Shown here: positions 61,466 through 64,000 of the stretch, piece after piece
How the letters are laid out: every line of letters starts with the position of its first letter
Numbering within the stretch: the first letter of the stretch is position 1
NCBI GenBank assembly: GCA_029255685.2
Contig: CM055312.2
Coordinates: 67,746,292 to 67,810,291, forward strand
Reading direction: 5' to 3'
Source of the DNA: Silene conica
Taxonomy: Eukaryota; Streptophyta; Magnoliopsida; Caryophyllales; Caryophyllaceae
DNA: 64,000 nt
The notes under the pieces: model-generated
What the model saw: the letters and a program-made list of their open reading frames with translations, nothing else
Database searches by the model: none
What the model was told of the DNA's origin: nothing
Position numbers and translations under genes: made by a program

Positions 61466-62060
61466 CACTACAACAAAATGGCACTTGCGCCACGTTTAAA
61501 AACGTGGCGCAAGTGCTAAATTCTTGTGACTATACCGTTTTGCCACGGGAAATTAGTCGTGACCCAAGTGGCCGTGGCAAAATTTTAGCCACGGGAAAAA
61601 CTGCAACGTGGCTAAAATTAGCAACTTTGCCACGACATTCCCCGTGACTAAAATAGCGTGGCTAAACAATTTTCCCGTGGCTAAAATTGTTTTAGTCACA
61701 AGTTAATATTGTGGCCAAATTAAAAAAAAATCGTGGCTAAATACTATTGGCCACGAAATAATAATGTGACAAAAGAGAGATTCTTGTGGCTAAATATTGA
61801 AAGCCACAAAATTTATTGTGGCTAAAGATACTAATCACGAAACAATAACGTGATCAAAATGAGTCACGTGACTAAATATTTTTGGCCACAAATATTATTG
61901 TGTCTGAATAATAAAATTCTCGTGGCTAAACATTATTAGCCACGAAACAATAACGTGGCAAAATACTCTTGTGGCCGAAAAAAATTGTCACGAATATTAT
62001 TGTGGCAAACTTTATAGTTTTCGTGGCTAACACATTATTAATTAAGTGGTAAATAATGCA
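61466..62060 (+). mobile_element. CACTA element 5' end with GTGGCTAAA subterminal repeats
   Basis: CACTACAACAAAATGG starts at 61466. Up to 62040 the sequence is dense in CGTGGC / GCCACG and GTGGCTAAA copies in both orientations. A perfect 17-bp inverted repeat (61481-61515) lies directly inside the terminus. No matching GTAGTG end is found in the window, so the element is truncated or extends beyond 64000. Confidence 0.7.
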
Positions 62061-62732
62061 TATGCTCGTAAAAATGGAATAAAACCTTATTGTCGATTAC
62101 ATAAAACTTAGCATCCTTGTCTTTTATAACAGCTAATAAAACACTAAAAATAAGTAATGTGAAATACATGTCCGCAAAAAGAAAAAAACATAATCCAAGC
62201 TTGTGCATCTAATGCTCGTATGGCATATTCTTCGCATGTAAACTTGTTTGCTCCATGTTTGTACACCCAAGTCCAAAGAAAAGCAACTGAAACACCTATA
62301 CCAAAAAAGTAGAAAAATATATTATACAAGTGTCATTAGAAATAAATTACGATTTATTCAATATGAATATTATGATGAACCAAGTTGCTGGTGGTTCAAC
62401 CAATAATTGAGAGACAGGCTCCTTCCTATCCATTCAATTAATCTGACTTCAGATAGATTAGTCTGTAATAAAATAAAGTCTTTCTCTTCCCCTTCAACCA
62501 AAAAGATACAGCTCAGGCAAAGAAATACAAACAGAAAACAGAAATTCAAGAGGATGGCCTATCAATATAGTAGTCTAATCCTCTGACCATTTAGGGGAGC
62601 TGCTTTTTCTCATATCGGCCGATTCTACATATAGTATAAAATTACGAAGCAAAGTTAAGGGACGTGATATAAACTTCTAATTCATCAGATTATAGGGCGG
62701 ATGATCCTCCTTTTCTAATAAGGCGAAGATGA
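62061..62732. other. Unassigned sequence between CACTA end and LINE fragment
   Basis: A 61-codon minus frame (62144-62329) with a hydrophobic start has no recognised family. Nothing else is supported. Confidence 0.4.
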
Positions 62733-63050
62733 GTGGCATTCCATTCAAATTCTAATCATAAGAAAGGGAAATCCAATATATATTTCAATGGAGTCACACA
62801 GCAAGTACAGAATGATATCTTGGAGGTTTCTGGTTGTAAGGAGGGATCCCTCCCCTTCAAGTACTTGGGAGTTCCTATCAAATCCTCTAGATTGAATATG
62901 ACTGACTGCCAACCCCTGATTAATAATGTTATTGATCATATTAGACGACTAGGGTGCAAGGAAGTTATCATATGCTGGGAGAGTGGTGATGATCAAGGCT
63001 GTTCTTAACACTTTACACAACTATTGGGCCAGTATATCATAGCACACATT
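62733..63050 (+). pseudogene. LINE (L1-type) reverse transcriptase fragment
   Basis: The frame at 62733-63008 reads KKGKSNIYFNGVTQQVQNDI and GSLPFKYLGVPIKSSRLNMT, the conserved end of the RT of plant non-LTR retrotransposons. It loses frame after RRLGCKE, and the usual continuation (VLNTLHNYWA-like) is found in another frame at about 63000-63035. The catalytic RT core and endonuclease are absent. It lies within or beyond the CACTA element that starts at 61466. Confidence 0.8.
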
Positions 63051-64000
63051 TCTACAGTAGGTTGGTTACCGAATTACAAGCAGACTAGTAAAAGGTAAAC
63101 CAAAAGGTGGTCTTTATATGCTTTTACCCTTCATATTAGGCACCGGGGGAGAATCGGATCAGTTGTATTACAATTTGATGAGGGTTGTCAGCCTGAACAA
63201 TATAGGATTACGTTTGTGCCACATTTGAAGTCCGACTTAACTATCCCAGTGTGTTTTAACTTTCGCCTTCCGTGCCTCTAGCCCCCAAGTCTTACTGACA
63301 ATTACAAAAAAAAAAAGCTTTCTTTATACCTCTTTTGCACGTGATTGATACCCAATTATTTGCAACAAATCCTCAACTCGCGATTGAGCTAGATTTCATT
63401 GTTTACTCATCACTCTGATCTCCTTCTCCATCTGTAAACAAAAAAATACATGCTTAACAATTTCCATAAAGTACTCCATCATCAAAAACAGTAACATGGG
63501 GTTGAGCTTCTCAAAATGACTATCGAGAGTAATCAGCGTACAAATATTACACAGTCATTTATAATGGTTATTCTACATTGGTGGCTAGCCTTTAATCAGA
63601 AGCAATGATTCATTTAGGTAATCATAGACCAAATGATCACACGTCATTATTGATCATTACAGATACCAATATACCATCCTTTGTAGATTTAGCAACTTCA
63701 TCTCTTACTAACATATCAAAATTCAAGTTACGAGGATTTTTATTACCCATTGTATCTATTCATAAATATCTCCCACTAGATACTCAGTAATTACCCTCAT
63801 AGTGTATGTTTTTACACTGCTTGCTCGTTGATAAAAACAAGTGTCAGTCAGAAACTATATATAATTAAAAATATGAGAGATATATAGTCAATCACTGGTA
63901 GAAGCAAAAAAAGATGGTCTATTTACTTACAATTTATACTACTTACTACCGAAAGAGCAATTTCTTTTGTTCCCTCATCGTACGCTTGTTTGAAGGAGCA
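63051..64000. other. Unassigned AT-rich sequence to the window end
   Basis: The only open frames are about 60 codons, and no repeat border or RNA gene was recognised. Confidence 0.5.

Overview
The window is plant nuclear DNA, almost certainly eudicot, and AT-rich. It is built almost entirely from nested transposable elements: Ty3/gypsy of chromovirus (Tekay/Del-like) and Athila type, Ty1/copia, Helitrons, CACTA, MITEs and a LINE remnant. I see no bacterial-type gene, rRNA or CRISPR array, and only one weak candidate for a host gene. The species cannot be named from what is visible. Gene and family identities below come from motif recognition by eye; no search was run.

Positions 1-19141 hold a non-autonomous Tekay-like family with no gag-pol. 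A forward tandem array runs internal / LTR / internal / LTR (1-10187), in which 2.76 kb of the two internal regions looks identical. It sits inside an inverted relative (10188-19141). That relative is itself split by an Athila/Tat-type solo LTR (10658-12334, TSD ATCAT) and by a TIR-bounded element with a long minisatellite (about 15200-17390).

Positions 19142-22840 hold a minus-strand copia-like LTR, a hAT-like MITE with an 8-bp TSD, and several Helitron 5' ends. The innermost Helitron (5' end 22616, probable 3' end 47581) was split by an Athila element of 23.9 kb (22841-46706, TSD ATCAC).

The Athila element carries 5' LTR, tRNA-Asp-type PBS, gag, protease, RT, RNase H-integrase and an extra ORF in the env position. 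All are broken by stops, frameshifts or insertions. A 2.7-kb solo LTR (26463-29177, TSD GTACC) lies between gag and protease. A young copia element (36858-45508, with a piece of a second tandem unit to 45895) lies near the 3' end. A microhomology deletion at 45893-45895 joins the copia remnant to a truncated Athila 3' LTR.

Positions 46707-64000 hold the rest of the Helitrons (hairpin plus CTAG ends at 47581 and 48289), a TRIM-like element with an inverted end, a GGGTCGTGTCGGG-type repeat, a long-TIR MITE, a complete CACTA element with a spliced minus-strand gene, a diverged copia LTR, a Tourist-like MITE, a possible 74-codon two-exon membrane-protein gene, a LINE-like stretch, and a second CACTA end with a LINE RT fragment beyond it.

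The best second-look items are two GC-rich palindromic repeat motifs (core CGCAGCCTGCG and core GGTCGGTCGACC) found in unrelated retroelements, one of them inside a pol reading frame; a three-hairpin cassette with conserved loops in the Athila 3' region; and the discordance between identical internal copies and diverged LTRs in the first array.
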